From contig NZ_JAKZKT010000005.1 in NCBI RefSeq assembly GCF_022808645.1, positions 62,001 to 126,000 of the forward strand: a stretch of 64,000 nt of DNA, read 5' to 3'. Positions 1 to 8,970 of the stretch are shown piece after piece. The notes under the pieces are model-generated. The model was given only the letters and a program-made list of their open reading frames with translations. It was not told the origin of the DNA and searched no databases. Each line of letters begins with the position of its first letter. The stretch's first letter is position 1. The DNA is from Bacillus litorisediminis. Lineage in GTDB: Bacteria > Bacillota > Bacilli > Bacillales > JC228. The position numbers were made by a program, and so were the translations under genes.

Positions 1-1
1 T

Positions 2-316
2 TTTACACAATATGAGGTTCGGGCTGCTCTTGCCAAATGCGGCCTTACAACGAAACATATTGAAAGTAAAGTTGAAGTTCTAAGCGGCGGAGAAAAAGCA
101 AAAGTTCGTTTATGTAAGCTGATTAATCAAGAAACCAATCTATTGGTTTTAGATGAACCGACCAACCATTTGGATGTCGATGCCAAGGATGAGCTGAAAC
201 GTGCTTTAAAGGCGTACAAAGGCAGCGTTTTGATTATCTGCCATGAGCCTGAGTTTTATCAGGATATTGCAACCGATGTGTGGAACTGTGAAACTTGGAC
301 GACAAAGGTGTTTTAA
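2..316 (+). CDS. ABC-F family ATP-binding protein, C-terminal part (cut by window edge)
   Basis: Only the last 104 codons are present; the frame is open to the left edge. The visible part is the end of the second nucleotide-binding domain of an ABC-F protein. It has the ABC signature LSGGEKAKVR, Walker B followed by the family-typical LLVLDEPTNHLD, and the switch histidine in ICHEPEFY. ABC-F proteins have no membrane domain and act on ribosomes, either as translation factors or as antibiotic-resistance factors. The subfamily cannot be told from the C-terminus alone. A hairpin terminator follows 8 bases after the stop codon. Confidence 0.85.
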   Translation, partial: FTQYEVRAALAKCGLTTKHIESKVEVLSGGEKAKVRLCKLINQETNLLVLDEPTNHLDVDAKDELKRALKAYKGSVLIICHEPEFYQDIATDVWNCETWTTKVF

Positions 317-323
317 TCATAGG

Positions 324-357
324 AGCCTCTAAACTTTGTGTTTAGGGGCTTATTTTT
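324..357 (+). terminator. Rho-independent terminator after the ABC-F gene
   Basis: Arms 324-334 and 340-350 form an 11-bp stem with one G-U pair, followed by a T-rich run (351-357). It lies just after the ABC-F stop codon. Confidence 0.8.
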
Positions 358-442
358 CTGCGGAAAGCCCTTATTTCCATTGCCCTTCTAAGAGTGTTAC
401 AATAATAGTGTAATTAAAATCCAATGTAAATGGGGGATTTCT

Positions 443-1834
443 ATGTCCGCAAAACAAATGGTGACGATCCAAACTAAAAAGAAAACCAAATATGTATCGA
501 TTCAGCGAATGGCTGCTTATCACGCTATAAAAGTGGTTGAAGCCTATGATGATCATAATGAATGTTATCTGCTGTTTTTCTATAAAAATCAGTATTTAAC
601 TTATCGAAAAGTGACGTCACTTGGCACTGACTCGCGACTCAAAGCTTTGTTTTCCGATGGTATCATAATCGATGCCCCCCATCCATTAATTGAACATCTG
701 ATTGCCAGAACACAAACTTTCACCTTTCAAAGCTTTAATCAGCTTCTTCACAAAGCGGAACAGCATTTTTCCGATCAAGAAACCTCGCTCATCTTTTCGT
801 TTTTCGATTCCTTTATCCCTAAAGATAAAATTATAAATTTAATGAGAAACAAATATAACCAATTCCGACGAAATGGACAATTTTTTAAAGCCTATCAAAT
901 TCTTCAAATTTGTTTGGACTATGCTCCTAACAATAATTGGGCCCGTGATATGTCACATAACCTTCAATACCATCGCTTTGAAATGCTTTATGATGAAGTC
1001 GGCCCTGCTCTTTTCAATAAAGATCCCCTTTATGTTGAAATTCATTCTTTTCAGAATCGCCCGGATGATAAACTGTTCTCTCAGCTTCAAGAAAAACTTT
1101 CTCAAGAAGACAGATGGATTGATCAAATTATCCTTTATAGAGACCGGATGCTGACTTCAGAAGGGGCTGGCAGTTTTGCAAACCTATACTCCCTTCTTAT
1201 TTCACACCTGCAGGATGAGGATATCATCTATTTGTTAAACGAGCTACTAGAAAAAGGGAGAAACCAAAAGGAGCTGCGACAGGCATTAATTAATCTCCTT
1301 ATAAAAAACAGACATTATGAAGATGCCATCAACGTCATTTCCAATCGCTATTCTACAGTCTCAAACGATGAGTATCTTCAAGTCCAATACTTACTTGAAC
1401 ATAAACCATTAGACTCAAGCAAGCTGCAGATTGAAAATATGAACCATATCCTCGTTCACGAGACAGAACCCCACAAGTTAGAAAAATTACTCCGTCTATG
1501 TATTCCTATTTTACTGAATAAATATGATTTTACCTTTACTCATCAATGGCTTCGTCCATTCTATGAATTAGAGGTCTCCCTCCCTATACTGCAAAAATTG
1601 AATACGATGGCAGCCATTAAAGATGATCCAGAGCATCAGCTTCAGTTAGGAGAGCTTTATTATGAATTTCAACAATTTGACAGGGCTATTGACTGCTTTA
1701 GCTTTGAGATGGAGCTAAATCCTCATGATATCAAACCGATTCAATGGTTAGCCAAAGCTTATAGAGAATTAGGGAAAAAAGAAGAATCTCTCGCTTATCA
1801 AAATATCGTTGCTTCTATGCAGAAACGGGCTTAG
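443..1834 (+). CDS. Tetratricopeptide-repeat protein of unknown role
   Basis: A 463-residue soluble protein with no signal peptide or membrane segment. The C-terminus reads as TPR helices: about residues 390-460 contain HQLQLGELYYEFQQFDRAID and the segment LNPHDIKPIQWLAKAYRELG. A weaker helical repeat is visible near 140-165 (FRRNGQFFKAYQILQ followed by a DYAPNN turn). TPRs bind protein partners, but no partner can be inferred. The start at 443 follows a GGGGG-type ribosome binding site 6 bases upstream. The gene is monocistronic, between the ABC-F terminator and a convergent terminator shared with tdh. I do not recognise an orthologue with a known function. Confidence 0.75.
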   Translation: MSAKQMVTIQTKKKTKYVSIQRMAAYHAIKVVEAYDDHNECYLLFFYKNQYLTYRKVTSLGTDSRLKALFSDGIIIDAPHPLIEHLIARTQTFTFQSFNQLLHKAEQHFSDQETSLIFSFFDSFIPKDKIINLMRNKYNQFRRNGQFFKAYQILQICLDYAPNNNWARDMSHNLQYHRFEMLYDEVGPALFNKDPLYVEIHSFQNRPDDKLFSQLQEKLSQEDRWIDQIILYRDRMLTSEGAGSFANLYSLLISHLQDEDIIYLLNELLEKGRNQKELRQALINLLIKNRHYEDAINVISNRYSTVSNDEYLQVQYLLEHKPLDSSKLQIENMNHILVHETEPHKLEKLLRLCIPILLNKYDFTFTHQWLRPFYELEVSLPILQKLNTMAAIKDDPEHQLQLGELYYEFQQFDRAIDCFSFEMELNPHDIKPIQWLAKAYRELGKKEESLAYQNIVASMQKRA

Positions 1835-1866
1835 ACAGATTTTCACCCTATTCTTGTGTAAAATGA

Positions 1867-1897
1867 AAGGCCATTTCCTCTGATTGGAAATGGCCTT
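1867..1897. terminator. Bidirectional terminator between the TPR gene and tdh
   Basis: A perfect 12-bp stem (1867-1878 with 1886-1897) between two convergent genes. Both sides are A/T rich, so it can serve both strands. Confidence 0.75.
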
Positions 1898-1903
1898 CAT
1901 TAT

Positions 1904-2857
1904 TTACTTAATTGCTAATTTGTTCTTTAATTTTTCAAGCATATCTGTTGTCATCAGCTCCAGATTGTACTCTGCCTTAAATCCCCACTCCTCTTTAGCT
2001 GCGGTAGGGTCGATTGAATTGGGCCAGCTATCCGCAATTTTTTGTCTGACCGGGTCGACCTGATACTCCATCTTAAAAGAAGGAATATGTTTGCGAATTT
2101 CTGCAGCGATCTGTTCCGGTTCAACACTCATAGCTGTAACATTGAAGGAGTTTCGATGAATCAGCTTGGATGCATCTGCTTCCATCAATGAAATAATAGC
2201 CTGCAATGCATCAGGCATGTACATCATATCCATATAGGTTCCGGCTTTTATATACGATGTATATGTTCCGGATTTTAGTGCTTCATAATAGATTTCAACC
2301 GCATAATCCGTCGTTCCGCCACCCGGGGGAGCGACATACGAAATTAAACCAGGAAACCTGAGACCGCGTGTATCTACACCAAATTTTTGAAAATAGTAGT
2401 CGCAAAGAAGTTCGCCTGAAACCTTGTTCACGCCATACATAGTCGTGGGACGCTGAATCGTATCCTGAGGCGTATTTTCCTTTGGTGTCGATGGACCAAA
2501 TGCACCAATCGAGCTCGGCGTAAAAAATTGACACCCTTCTGCCCGGGCTACCTCTAAAGCATTTACAAGCCCGCCCATATTAATATTCCATGCCAACAAA
2601 GGCTTAGCTTCGGCTGTTGCGGATAATAAAGCAGCCAGGTGAATGATAGTGTCCACCTTATATTTAGCAGCAATTTCATGCATTGTTTTTCCATCTGTGA
2701 CATCGAGAATTTCAAAAGGCCCTGACTGTACAATTTCATTGTCAAGCGAGCGGATATCTGTAGCAATTACGTTACTTGCTCCATACACCTCTCTCAATTT
2801 CATCGTTAGCTCTGCACCAATTTGACCTAAAGCACCAGTTAGCAATATTTTTTTCAT
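1904..2857 (-). CDS. tdh: L-threonine 3-dehydrogenase, extended-SDR (GalE-like) type
   Basis: Oxidises L-threonine to 2-amino-3-ketobutyrate with NAD+, the first step of threonine breakdown to glycine and acetyl-CoA. The N-terminal Rossmann motif TGALGQIG (residues 7-14) and catalytic Tyr141-x3-Lys145 (YGVNK) place it in the epimerase-like SDR class, not the zinc-dependent MDR class to which the B. subtilis enzyme belongs. The open frame extends 16 codons further upstream, but the ATG at 2857 is preceded by a GGGGG ribosome binding site, giving 317 residues, which suits the family. It follows kbl on the same strand with a 90-base gap, forming the kbl-tdh threonine-utilisation operon. The function is inferred from family and neighbour. 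Confidence 0.85.
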   Translation of the reverse strand: MKKILLTGALGQIGAELTMKLREVYGASNVIATDIRSLDNEIVQSGPFEILDVTDGKTMHEIAAKYKVDTIIHLAALLSATAEAKPLLAWNINMGGLVNALEVARAEGCQFFTPSSIGAFGPSTPKENTPQDTIQRPTTMYGVNKVSGELLCDYYFQKFGVDTRGLRFPGLISYVAPPGGGTTDYAVEIYYEALKSGTYTSYIKAGTYMDMMYMPDALQAIISLMEADASKLIHRNSFNVTAMSVEPEQIAAEIRKHIPSFKMEYQVDPVRQKIADSWPNSIDPTAAKEEWGFKAEYNLELMTTDMLEKLKNKLAIK

Positions 2858-2947
2858 TGGTTTTCCCCCGTGGTAATGATACTGTTTATTCTTGCGATGT
2901 TTCAAACAAAAGTATTGTTAGTCCTTTCGTTTTTAAACGGAGATGAG

Positions 2948-4138
2948 TTAAATAACACCCATTTCTTTGCCTACCTTTTCATAAATAGCTAATGCCTGAT
3001 CAAGCATTTCCTTCGTATGCGCCGCAGTTGGCATATTTCGTACTCGTCCTGTGCCGCGCGGTACGGTCGGGAAGACGATTGATTTTGCATATACTCCTTC
3101 TTCAAATAACCTTTTACTAAACTGTTGGGTTGTTTTTTCTTCCCCTATGATACATGGTGTAATGGGTGTTTCACTATGTCCGATATTAAAACCTAACTCT
3201 TTAAGTCCCTTTTTCAAATAGCGGCTGTTTTCCCAAAGCTTTTCCTGTAATTCTGTACTATTTAATAAGATATCAATTGCTTGAATCGATGCCGCCACAT
3301 CAGCAGGTGTTAGAGATGTAGAAAAGAGAAACGGACGGCTTCTTACTTTCAGCCAATCTATTAAAGCCTGTTTCCCGGCAACATATCCGCCAACTACTCC
3401 AATCGCTTTCGATAGTGTCCCAATTTGGAAATCGACACGATCTGACAGACCAAAATGCTTCACTGTTCCGGCGCCATTTCCTAATACTCCGCTCCCATGG
3501 GCGTCGTCAACATATGTCATCATATCATATTCCTCGGCAATCTCAACGATTTCTGGAAGCTTGGCGACATCCCCGTCCATAGAGAACACCCCGTCCGTGA
3601 TCACCATTAACTTTTTATATTGTCCCGACTCCTTAGCCTCTTTTGCTTTTGCACGAAGATCATCCATATCAGAGTGATTGTATCGGATGATTTTAGCTTT
3701 GGATAAACGGCAGCCATCAATGATCGATGCATGATTCAGCTCATCTGACAGAATGGCATCGTTTTTATCCATAACAGCCGAAATCGCGGCCATATTACAA
3801 TTAAAACCGGATTGATAGGCAATCGCAGCCTCTGTATGTTTAAATTCGGCCAGCTTTTGTTCAAGCTCTACATGAATTTTAAGAGTTCCATTAATCGTTC
3901 TCACAGCACCGGCACCGACTCCATATTGGTCAATAGCCTGTTTCGCAGCTTTCTTTAAACGTTCATCCGTTGCTAAGCCTAAATAATTATTTGAAGATAA
4001 ATTGATTAACTCTTTTCCGTCGATTTGGATGATCGGACCGTTCGGACTTTCAAGAGGATCGATGACATTATATAAACCACGGCTTTTTAAATCCTCTAAA
4101 TTTTCATTTAAAAAGTTATTTAATGTTTGACTTGTCAT
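2948..4138 (-). CDS. kbl: Glycine C-acetyltransferase (2-amino-3-ketobutyrate CoA ligase)
   Basis: A PLP enzyme of the alpha-oxoamine synthase family that cleaves 2-amino-3-ketobutyrate with CoA to glycine and acetyl-CoA, using the product of the adjacent tdh. The 396-residue length is typical. The PLP lysine lies in [12 protein letters not shown] (Lys244, the same number as in E. coli Kbl). The cofactor-binding aspartate lies in [12 protein letters not shown] (about 209-220). The start at 4138 follows a clear GGAGG site. Close relatives such as BioF (8-amino-7-oxononanoate synthase) share the fold, but the tdh partner and the length favour Kbl. A candidate cre site lies 34 bases upstream. 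Confidence 0.92.
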   Translation of the reverse strand: MTSQTLNNFLNENLEDLKSRGLYNVIDPLESPNGPIIQIDGKELINLSSNNYLGLATDERLKKAAKQAIDQYGVGAGAVRTINGTLKIHVELEQKLAEFKHTEAAIAYQSGFNCNMAAISAVMDKNDAILSDELNHASIIDGCRLSKAKIIRYNHSDMDDLRAKAKEAKESGQYKKLMVITDGVFSMDGDVAKLPEIVEIAEEYDMMTYVDDAHGSGVLGNGAGTVKHFGLSDRVDFQIGTLSKAIGVVGGYVAGKQALIDWLKVRSRPFLFSTSLTPADVAASIQAIDILLNSTELQEKLWENSRYLKKGLKELGFNIGHSETPITPCIIGEEKTTQQFSKRLFEEGVYAKSIVFPTVPRGTGRVRNMPTAAHTKEMLDQALAIYEKVGKEMGVI

Positions 4139-4477
4139 GTTAAAACCTCCAATTAATTTAGTTATCCTTTTTGAAAGCGCTTAAATTTACTTTTGCTTAA
4201 CAAATTTTTAAAAAAATAACTATTCAGTTTATAATTTTTCAAATACAATTAAAACACATTTATTTTAAAAGCAACTTTCCTTAGCAGTTAAGTGCTTATC
4301 TACCAAAAAACATCCTGAAAATTAAACCTTTTTTACTTTTAAATACTAGGGGTTTTATAGTTCCGAAAATAAGCCTATATACATATGTACGAAATTTCTC
4401 TACTATAATTATTAGTATGCACTTTTTTACAAGAATCCTTATTTTTCATTTTAAACGGGTTTTGGAAGGTGATGTAG
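4139..4477. other. Divergent intergenic region between kbl and the sensor kinase
   Basis: An AT-rich 339-base region holding the control regions of two divergent genes. On the kbl side it contains the cre-like site listed separately. On the kinase side there is a TATAAT box at 4404-4409 without a convincing -35 element. No small gene was found. Confidence 0.5.
4172..4185 (-). promoter_or_regulatory. Candidate CcpA (cre) site upstream of kbl-tdh
   Basis: The word TGAAAGCGCTTAAA matches the 14-base cre core TGNAANCGNWNNCW at every constrained position but one (A instead of C near the end). It sits 34 bases before the kbl start codon, where CcpA binding could block transcription. Catabolite repression of threonine degradation would make physiological sense. 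The assignment rests on the motif only. Confidence 0.4.
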
Positions 4478-5791
4478 ATGTGGGACGTTATCCAGGATAT
4501 ATTAATTAATGTTTTATTGATCCTCTTCCCCGTTCTCTTTTACCTCGTTTTTTTACGAGAAAGTGTTTCAATCCGGCAAAATCAATGGGTTTCTAAATTT
4601 ACAATCATATTGTTCGTATCCTTATTGCTTACAATGCTCTTTCCGGCTTCTTATACGGAAGGATTTTCATATGACTTAAGGATTATTCCCATTATAGTCG
4701 CCTTTCTATACGGTGGTGCATTACCAGGTTTTATACTCGTGTGCAGTATGCTTTGCTTTAGTTTGGTGATAGATCCTGACAGTTTTTTATCAAACCTTGG
4801 AAATTACCTCTTTATCTCTATTATTTTAACGAAATTTAAAAATTTCTACCACCGCCAAACTATTTATTTTAAAGCTTTTCTAATTAGTTTATTTTACATG
4901 AGCATTGGGGTTACACGATTGATTTATGTAGTAAAAATTCAATCAACTGTAGAACTATCCTTTATTTTCTATTTAACGCTCATCACATGGGTTACCTTGC
5001 TGGCCGTTATCTTTATCATTGAAAACATGGAAAACCAGCTGATTATGCAGCGAGAACTGGAGCATGTAGAAAAAATGAATACCATTAGTCAGCTTGCGGC
5101 AGCCGTTGCACATGAAATTAGAAACCCGATGACGACGGTGAGAGGATTTTTGCAAATGCTTAATTCTAGCGGGACTGTATCCGACCATGACAAATCCTAT
5201 ATAAAAATATCAATTGAAGAATTAGATCGGGCTCAGGCTATCATTAATGACTACCTTTCGATATCGAAACCGTCAAAAGGCGGCATCGAACAATTCGATT
5301 TAACAAAGGTTTTACATGATTCCATTCAAATCATAACAGCCTATGCAGCCGTTAACAACATCCATATTACATCCGATATTGCCCCTTCCTTAAAATTATT
5401 TGGATTTAAACACGAAATTCAGCAGGTTCTTATGAATATTATGAAAAATGGAATTGAAGCGATGAAAGCAGGTCAAACGCTAGATGTTTCAGCTTGTGAA
5501 AAACAGAATATGATTGAAATAGTTATAAAAGATCACGGATGCGGCATTCCAAAGGATGAATTGAAATGGCTGGGAACGGCTTACTTTACGAATAAAGAAA
5601 ATGGAACCGGGCTAGGATTAGCTGTAAGCTACGAAATTATTAAAAGAATGCAAGGCAAAATTGATGTACAAAGCCAGGTGAATGTTGGAACTACGTTTAC
5701 AATCCATGTTCCTTCCCATCCCAAACAAGCGGAGCCTGTGAACGAAAAAGCTTATTCAGAAAGCTCGCCGACTGGGAGCCTAAAGGCTTAG
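4478..5791 (+). CDS. Membrane sensor histidine kinase, KinB-like (sporulation kinase type)
   Basis: A 437-residue kinase with about six membrane helices in residues 8-182 and almost no extracytoplasmic domain, as in KinB. The phosphoacceptor His212 lies in VAHEIRNPMTTVRGFLQML, the form seen in B. subtilis KinA-KinE. The catalytic domain has an N-box (QVLMNIMKNGIEAM, 316-329), a G1 box (DHGCGIP, 352-358) and a G2 box (GTGLGLAVS from 376). No response regulator is adjacent, which suits an orphan kinase feeding the Spo0F/Spo0B/Spo0A phosphorelay. Which Kin it corresponds to cannot be settled here. The start is supported by GGAAGGTGA just upstream. Confidence 0.8.
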   Translation: MWDVIQDILINVLLILFPVLFYLVFLRESVSIRQNQWVSKFTIILFVSLLLTMLFPASYTEGFSYDLRIIPIIVAFLYGGALPGFILVCSMLCFSLVIDPDSFLSNLGNYLFISIILTKFKNFYHRQTIYFKAFLISLFYMSIGVTRLIYVVKIQSTVELSFIFYLTLITWVTLLAVIFIIENMENQLIMQRELEHVEKMNTISQLAAAVAHEIRNPMTTVRGFLQMLNSSGTVSDHDKSYIKISIEELDRAQAIINDYLSISKPSKGGIEQFDLTKVLHDSIQIITAYAAVNNIHITSDIAPSLKLFGFKHEIQQVLMNIMKNGIEAMKAGQTLDVSACEKQNMIEIVIKDHGCGIPKDELKWLGTAYFTNKENGTGLGLAVSYEIIKRMQGKIDVQSQVNVGTTFTIHVPSHPKQAEPVNEKAYSESSPTGSLKA

Positions 5792-5935
5792 CGTGATGCG
5801 TAGTTGCACTTTATCTCGCTCGAAACGGCCACGACCTGTGGCATCGCTCGACTCATGTCCTGCCCACGGTATTTTATGCCAAAAAATATTAGATTTACTA
5901 CATTGCTAAAATTTTTTCACCTTGGAGTATAAGAT

Positions 5936-5971
5936 AAAAAGTGTAGAGACCAAGTTTCTCTACACTTTTTT
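5936..5971. terminator. Bidirectional terminator between the kinase and ykuS
   Basis: Stem 5941-5949 with 5957-5965, flanked by A5 on the left and T6 on the right, between two convergent genes. Confidence 0.85.
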
Positions 5972-5988
5972 CAATCAGAATTACTACT

Positions 5989-6237
5989 TTATTGAAGTTG
6001 CAGCTTAGATTCTACTTGGCGGCAAACCTCTTCTGCCGATAATCCATGTGCATTAATAACCGACCCTTGACTTACCACATTTTGAATCCCCATTACATTT
6101 TCATCTTGGCCTGTAACGACACAGCAGTCACAGCCCTGTGCGTCACTCTCTTGCTTTAATTCAGTCACTTCATATCCCTGTGCTCTTAACGCCTCTTGAA
6201 CTTGTGTTAATGACTGTTCTACACCAATTCTAGCCAT
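5989..6237 (-). CDS. ykuS: UPF0180 family protein YkuS
   Basis: An 82-residue soluble protein that closely matches my recollection of Bacillus YkuS (UPF0180), including the cysteine-rich [12 protein letters not shown] segment (about 33-44) and the C-terminal [16 protein letters not shown]. No biochemical function is known to me. The start at 6237 follows a strong GGAGGAGGAGGTG site. It is convergent with the kinase gene and divergent from the small gene at 6340. Confidence 0.85.
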   Translation of the reverse strand: MARIGVEQSLTQVQEALRAQGYEVTELKQESDAQGCDCCVVTGQDENVMGIQNVVSQGSVINAHGLSAEEVCRQVESKLQLQ

Positions 6238-6339
6238 TCAATCAACACCTCCTCCTCCTTAAGATTCTTCATTTTTTCATAAAATATTCCTATCGGTACA
6301 TCCTAATGAACGAATCCTCTAACTGAAAGGAGAAGAAGC

Positions 6340-6471
6340 ATGAAAGAGGCAAAAAAAGACGCTTCCAAAATTGGCATGAGCTCACCAAATGTTGAGGGAC
6401 AAGGAACGACTACGACTGAGACTGGCAGTACAAAGGTTGATTCTTCAAGAAAGAAGCATAAAAGGTCCTAG
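6340..6471 (+). CDS. YuzL-like small protein (43 aa)
   Basis: A short gene with a good ribosome binding site (GAAAGGAGAAG) and a terminator 20 bases after its stop codon. The product is hydrophilic and lysine/serine rich: KKDASKIGMSSPNVEGQG near the N-terminus, a run of threonines, and a basic RKKHKRS end. The layout resembles the YuzL family of small Bacillus proteins as I remember it. Its role is unknown. Size and composition are like those of minor small acid-soluble spore proteins, but no SASP signature is visible. Confidence 0.65.
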   Translation: MKEAKKDASKIGMSSPNVEGQGTTTTETGSTKVDSSRKKHKRS

Positions 6472-6491
6472 CTTTTAGGATAAAGATAAAA

Positions 6492-6520
6492 TGCCAGGTA
6501 CGTTTTTGTACCTGGCAAAA
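6492..6520 (+). terminator. Terminator after the YuzL-like gene
   Basis: A perfect 10-bp GC-rich stem (6492-6501 with 6508-6517) with a T5 loop. The flanking A/T tracts are short. Confidence 0.6.
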
Positions 6521-6592
6521 ATCATTTCTACTCCCAGCTATTAAGAACTAATTTGATCACGGTCATGTTTAAGGTACTCACCATTTTGAGTA

Positions 6593-7113
6593 ACGGCCTA
6601 TTCGGACTGGTTTATTAATTTCAATGCTAGTCGTGTCCGAATCAGGGGTGGATTCGGACAGCTTTGATGAATTCTTCGCACATCCTGTCCAAATCAGGGG
6701 TGGATTCGGACAACTTTGATGAATTCTACGCACTTTGTGTCCGAATAAAGGGCCTATTCGGACAACTTTGAAGAATTCTACGCACTTTGTGTCCGAATAA
6801 AGGGCCTATTCGGACAACTTTGAAGAATTCTACGCACTCTGTGTCCGAATTAGGGGCCAATTCGGACAGCTTTGATGAATTCTTCGCACTTTGTGTCCGA
6901 ATTAGGGGCCAATTCGGACAGCTTTGACGAATTCAACTCCAATCGTGTCCGAATAAAGGGCTTTTTCGGACAGCTTTGAAGAATTCTTCGCACATCCTGT
7001 CCAAATCAGGGGTGGATTCGGACAACTTTGAAGAATTCTACGCACTTTGTGTCCGAATCGGGGGCCAATTCGGACAGCTTTGATGAATTCTTCGCATATC
7101 CTGTCCAAATCAG
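6593..7113. repeat. Tandem array of a 52-bp unit, about ten copies
   Basis: Copies start at 6634, 6686, 6738, 6790, 6842, 6894, 6946, 6998 and 7050, with a truncated copy at 7102 and a half copy near 6593. The spacing is exactly 52 bases each time. Each unit has an inverted repeat, GTCCGAAT then ATTCGGAC with a 7-9 base GGG-containing spacer, followed by a conserved CTTTGAnGAATTC tail. Copies differ by a few substitutions and there are no unique spacers, so this is not a CRISPR array. Open frames across it arise only because the period leaves a frame open. The rest of 6520-7180 is otherwise empty. Confidence 0.9.
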
Positions 7114-7183
7114 AAGTTCTTAGTAAAAATTTAATATTATTAACAACAACTTTTGTGAAACCAGCCTTGTTATAATAATAAAG

Positions 7184-7229
7184 CAAAAAAACATCCCCAC
7201 CCTTCGATAACTTCGAAAGTGAGGGATGC
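7184..7229 (-). terminator. Terminator of hutH
   Basis: On the minus strand an imperfect long stem (plus-strand arms about 7192-7207 and 7213-7228) is followed by seven T. It lies 30 bases past the hutH stop codon. Confidence 0.75.
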
Positions 7230-7259
7230 ACAATAGGTTCCTAATTTAAGCCCGGCTAT

Positions 7260-8738
7260 TTATTGCCCTTTTAGCCATTCATTCACACTCTCAATATCCT
7301 TTGCAAATATCCGGTCAGCTGTAATAGACGGTGTAATTTCTCTTGCTTTTTCGAAAAAGGCACGAGTTACTGTTGCCATATACTCTGCTCCTCTATACTC
7401 TGCGGCCTGCATCGCACAAATGGCCTCAATCGCAAGAACTCTTCTAGTATTTGAAATGACCTGATAAGCATGTCTTGATGCAATGGTACCCATACTTACA
7501 TGATCCTCTTGATTAGCTGAGGAAGGAATGGAATCGACACTTGCCGGATGTGCTAATGTTTTATTTTCAGACACTAATGAAGCAGCGGCATACTGCATGA
7601 TCATGGCACCAGATTGTAAACCGGGTTCTGGGCTTAGAAAAGCCGGTAAATCATTGAGCTGAGGATTGACTAACCTTTCAATTCTCCGCTCCGAAATATT
7701 GGCCAATTCAGCGATGGCAATCGCCATAAAGTCCATTGCCAGTGCAATCGGCTGACCATGAAAGTTTCCTCCGGAAATCACCTTTTTTCCCTCATCAAAG
7801 ATAAGGGGATTATCTGTGGCAGCATTCATTTCAATCTCAAGCTTTTCCTTTACATAGTTCAGTGTTTGCCAGGTGGCTCCGTGAACCTGTGGAATACAGC
7901 GGATTGAATAAGCATCTTGAACACGAATTTCCCCTTGCTTTGTCACAAGCTTACTATCTGATAAATACTCCCGAATTCTTCTGGCCACATCGACTTGCTC
8001 TTGATACCCGCGGGCTAAATGAATGTCTTCGTCGAATGCATCAATGATACCGCGTAACCCCTCTATCGTAATCGAGGCAATCAGTTCAGATTGAAAGGCA
8101 AGTTTTTCAGCTTCAAGATAGGCAACTACCCCCATCGCTGTCATAGCCTGCGTCCCATTAATTAAAGCTAGCCCTTCTTTAGCCGTTAACGTTATCGGAG
8201 TTATGCCTTCATTAGTGAGAGCTTCTATCGCAGGGATCCTTTTGTTTTGATAAAATACCTCGCCTTCCCCCAGTAATACAAGGGCAAGATGGGATAATGG
8301 CGCTAAATCGCCGCTTGCACCTAAAGAACCCTGCTGCGGAATAACCGGATGAATGTTTTTATTGACCAAGTCTAAAAGACGTTCAATGATCAGGGGTCTG
8401 ACCCCTGAATAGCCCTTAAGCAAGGCATTTGCCCGCAGTAAAACCATAGCTCTTGAAACAATCTCCGGAAAAGGCTCTCCTACTCCACATGCATGAGAGT
8501 GAATTAAATTATGCTGCAGCGCTTCGACATTGTCTCTATGAATCAGTACATCACTAAATTTTCCAAAACCTGTTGTGATTCCGTAAATTACTTTTTCTTC
8601 ATGTACAATTCTTTCAACAGACCTTCTTGCTTCTTCCACTTTTTTAAGAGCTTCATCAGAAGCCATCACCTTTTCATTCTGATATAAAATCCTGCTTATT
8701 TCTGTGAAGGTTAGTGTATTCCCTGTTAAAGTAATCAT
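7260..8738 (-). CDS. hutH: Histidine ammonia-lyase
   Basis: Deaminates L-histidine to urocanate, the first step of histidine degradation. The MIO cofactor triad Ala141-Ser142-Gly143 lies in [17 protein letters not shown]. Other family motifs are [10 protein letters not shown] near 52 and [13 protein letters not shown] near 405. At 492 residues it is slightly shorter than the roughly 508 of B. subtilis HutH. It stands alone: hutU, hutI, hutG, hutM and hutP are not next to it, so the rest of the pathway must be elsewhere or absent. A GGAGG site precedes the start. The leader holds a strong terminator hairpin (separate entry), suggesting attenuation. A related aromatic amino acid lyase activity cannot be excluded by sequence reading alone. 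Confidence 0.9.
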   Translation of the reverse strand: MITLTGNTLTFTEISRILYQNEKVMASDEALKKVEEARRSVERIVHEEKVIYGITTGFGKFSDVLIHRDNVEALQHNLIHSHACGVGEPFPEIVSRAMVLLRANALLKGYSGVRPLIIERLLDLVNKNIHPVIPQQGSLGASGDLAPLSHLALVLLGEGEVFYQNKRIPAIEALTNEGITPITLTAKEGLALINGTQAMTAMGVVAYLEAEKLAFQSELIASITIEGLRGIIDAFDEDIHLARGYQEQVDVARRIREYLSDSKLVTKQGEIRVQDAYSIRCIPQVHGATWQTLNYVKEKLEIEMNAATDNPLIFDEGKKVISGGNFHGQPIALAMDFMAIAIAELANISERRIERLVNPQLNDLPAFLSPEPGLQSGAMIMQYAAASLVSENKTLAHPASVDSIPSSANQEDHVSMGTIASRHAYQVISNTRRVLAIEAICAMQAAEYRGAEYMATVTRAFFEKAREITPSITADRIFAKDIESVNEWLKGQ

Positions 8739-8777
8739 TTTTATTCCTCCATATCTCTTTACTAAACTAAAGGAACA

Positions 8778-8827
8778 ATAAAAAAAGGAACTATCTCAAG
8801 AAATTGGTTAATTTCTTGAATAGTTCC
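8778..8827 (-). terminator. Terminator hairpin inside the hutH leader (candidate attenuator)
   Basis: On the minus strand an 18-19 bp nearly perfect stem (plus arms 8787-8805 and 8810-8827, 4-base loop) is followed by a run of seven T, then ATT. It ends 40 bases before the hutH start codon, so transcription from the upstream promoter must read through it. In B. subtilis the protein HutP, with histidine, disrupts such a terminator ahead of hutH. NAG-type triplets flank the hairpin, but I cannot show a HutP site. It may also end hemF read-through. Confidence 0.75.
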
Positions 8828-8929
8828 TTAGTTCCCTTTGTTGTTGGAAATGACATTTCCGTTTTATTTGATTTGACCTGAGCAGTTTCATCGAAAGCCC
8901 AACTCTTTTCATTTTATTTTACTATGTTC

Positions 8930-8959
8930 ATTTTATGTTGAGACATCTGTAAAAGTCAA
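8930..8959 (-). promoter_or_regulatory. hutH: Candidate sigma-A promoter of hutH
   Basis: On the minus strand TTGACT (plus 8954-8959) and TAAAAT (plus 8930-8935) are separated by 18 bases. A start near 8923 would give a leader of about 185 bases containing the terminator hairpin. Confidence 0.5.
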
Positions 8960-8970
8960 TGGAAATAAAC

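Noticed and set aside
5800-5885. Possible degenerate intergenic repeat with CGACCTGTG and CATGTCCTG words
   Set aside because: It resembles a Bacillus intergenic repeat only loosely, and I could not define its ends.
6593-7113. CRISPR array
   Set aside because: There are no unique spacers. The whole 52-bp unit repeats, and no cas genes are near.
6902-7231. 109-codon minus-strand frame
   Set aside because: It runs through the 52-bp repeats and the hutH terminator. The peptide only mirrors the repeat, and there is no ribosome binding site.
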